From Oscillospiraceae bacterium (GTDB lineage: Bacteria; Bacillota; Clostridia; Oscillospirales; CAG-272), in assembly GCA_015065045.1 (NCBI GenBank), contig SVRB01000085.1, positions 1-6,055 on the forward strand: a stretch of 6,055 nt of DNA, in the 5' to 3' direction. Every line of letters starts with the position of its first letter. Positions within the stretch are counted from its first letter, which is position 1. The translations under genes were made by a program, and so were the position numbers. Shown here one piece after another: positions 6,030-6,055 of the stretch. The notes under the pieces were generated by a model that was not told the origin of the DNA, made no database searches, and saw nothing but the letters and a program-made list of their open reading frames with translations.

Positions 6030-6055
6030 GGGAGGGGAAATCGAAATCCCCTCCC
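6030..6055. repeat. GC-rich inverted repeat at the window edge (hairpin 2 of the tail)
   Basis: GGGAGGGGA (6030-6038) and TCCCCTCCC (6047-6055) form a perfect 9-bp stem with an 8-nt loop. The right arm stops exactly at the last base of the window, so the true length is unknown. A further CCCCTCCC occurs at 5920-5927 in direct orientation to the right arm. Confidence 0.7.

Larger units (their letters stand above)
5859..6055. other. Non-coding, strand-skewed intergenic tail
   Basis: No gene is supported here. The first part is AT-rich, then come a pyrimidine-rich patch (about 5919-5929) and a G-rich stretch from about 5978 with two hairpins. An open frame runs through the G-rich part of the plus strand, but it has no start or ribosome binding site and its translation is low-complexity, so it is not called. 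Composition differs sharply from the two exporter genes. Confidence 0.55.

Noticed and set aside
5960..6055. Open frame through the G-rich tail as the start or end of another gene
   Set aside because: There is no start codon with a ribosome binding site, the translation is Gly/Arg/Pro-rich and low-complexity, and the region is dominated by inverted repeats.

Overview
The window looks like a chromosomal segment from a low-to-moderate GC, Gram-positive member of the Clostridia, of a gut Oscillospiraceae or Ruminococcaceae type. Three things point there: the gene order hrcA-grpE-dnaK, HrcA/CIRCE control, and a DnaK N-terminus without the quadrant-I insertion seen in Gram-negative DnaK. The genus cannot be fixed from the sequence alone.

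Left half (1-2161, minus strand): a class I heat-shock operon. Transcription starts near 2120 and runs leftwards through hrcA (repressor), grpE (nucleotide exchange factor) and the first 120 codons of dnaK, which leaves the window at base 1. hrcA and grpE overlap by 8 nt, and grpE and dnaK are 45 nt apart. The promoter (TTGACA, 17 nt, TACATT) is bracketed by two CIRCE operators: CIRCE-2 covers the -35 box and CIRCE-1 lies just after the predicted transcription start. HrcA would therefore repress its own operon, with GroEL (not in the window) modulating its activity, as known for this family.

Middle (2162-2297): an AT-rich divergent intergenic region. It holds a good -10 box for the rightward operon, a short inverted repeat in the leader and a clear ribosome binding site.

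Right half (2298-5829, plus strand): two overlapping genes for half-size ABC exporters that together read as one heterodimeric, multidrug-type exporter of the BmrC/BmrD, LmrC/LmrD or TM287/TM288 kind. The first subunit has a degenerate ATPase site (Asp for the catalytic Glu, Gln for the switch His) but a near-consensus signature. The second has intact Walker B and His but a deviant signature (ISKGQ). The pair would thus form one degenerate and one hydrolytic ATP site. The junction is notable: the likely start of the second gene is a TTG at 4015, and its Shine-Dalgarno sequence is the 5' arm of a small hairpin inside the last codons of the first gene. This suggests translational coupling. A factor-independent terminator follows at 5833-5858.

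Right end (5859-6055): no gene. It holds a 14-bp AT palindrome and then a purine/pyrimidine-skewed stretch with two GC-rich hairpins, the last cut by the window edge. It resembles a dispersed intergenic repeat element, but this cannot be proved from one copy.

The genes belong to known families. The points most worth a second look are the coupling hairpin, the dual-CIRCE promoter and the GC-rich tail.
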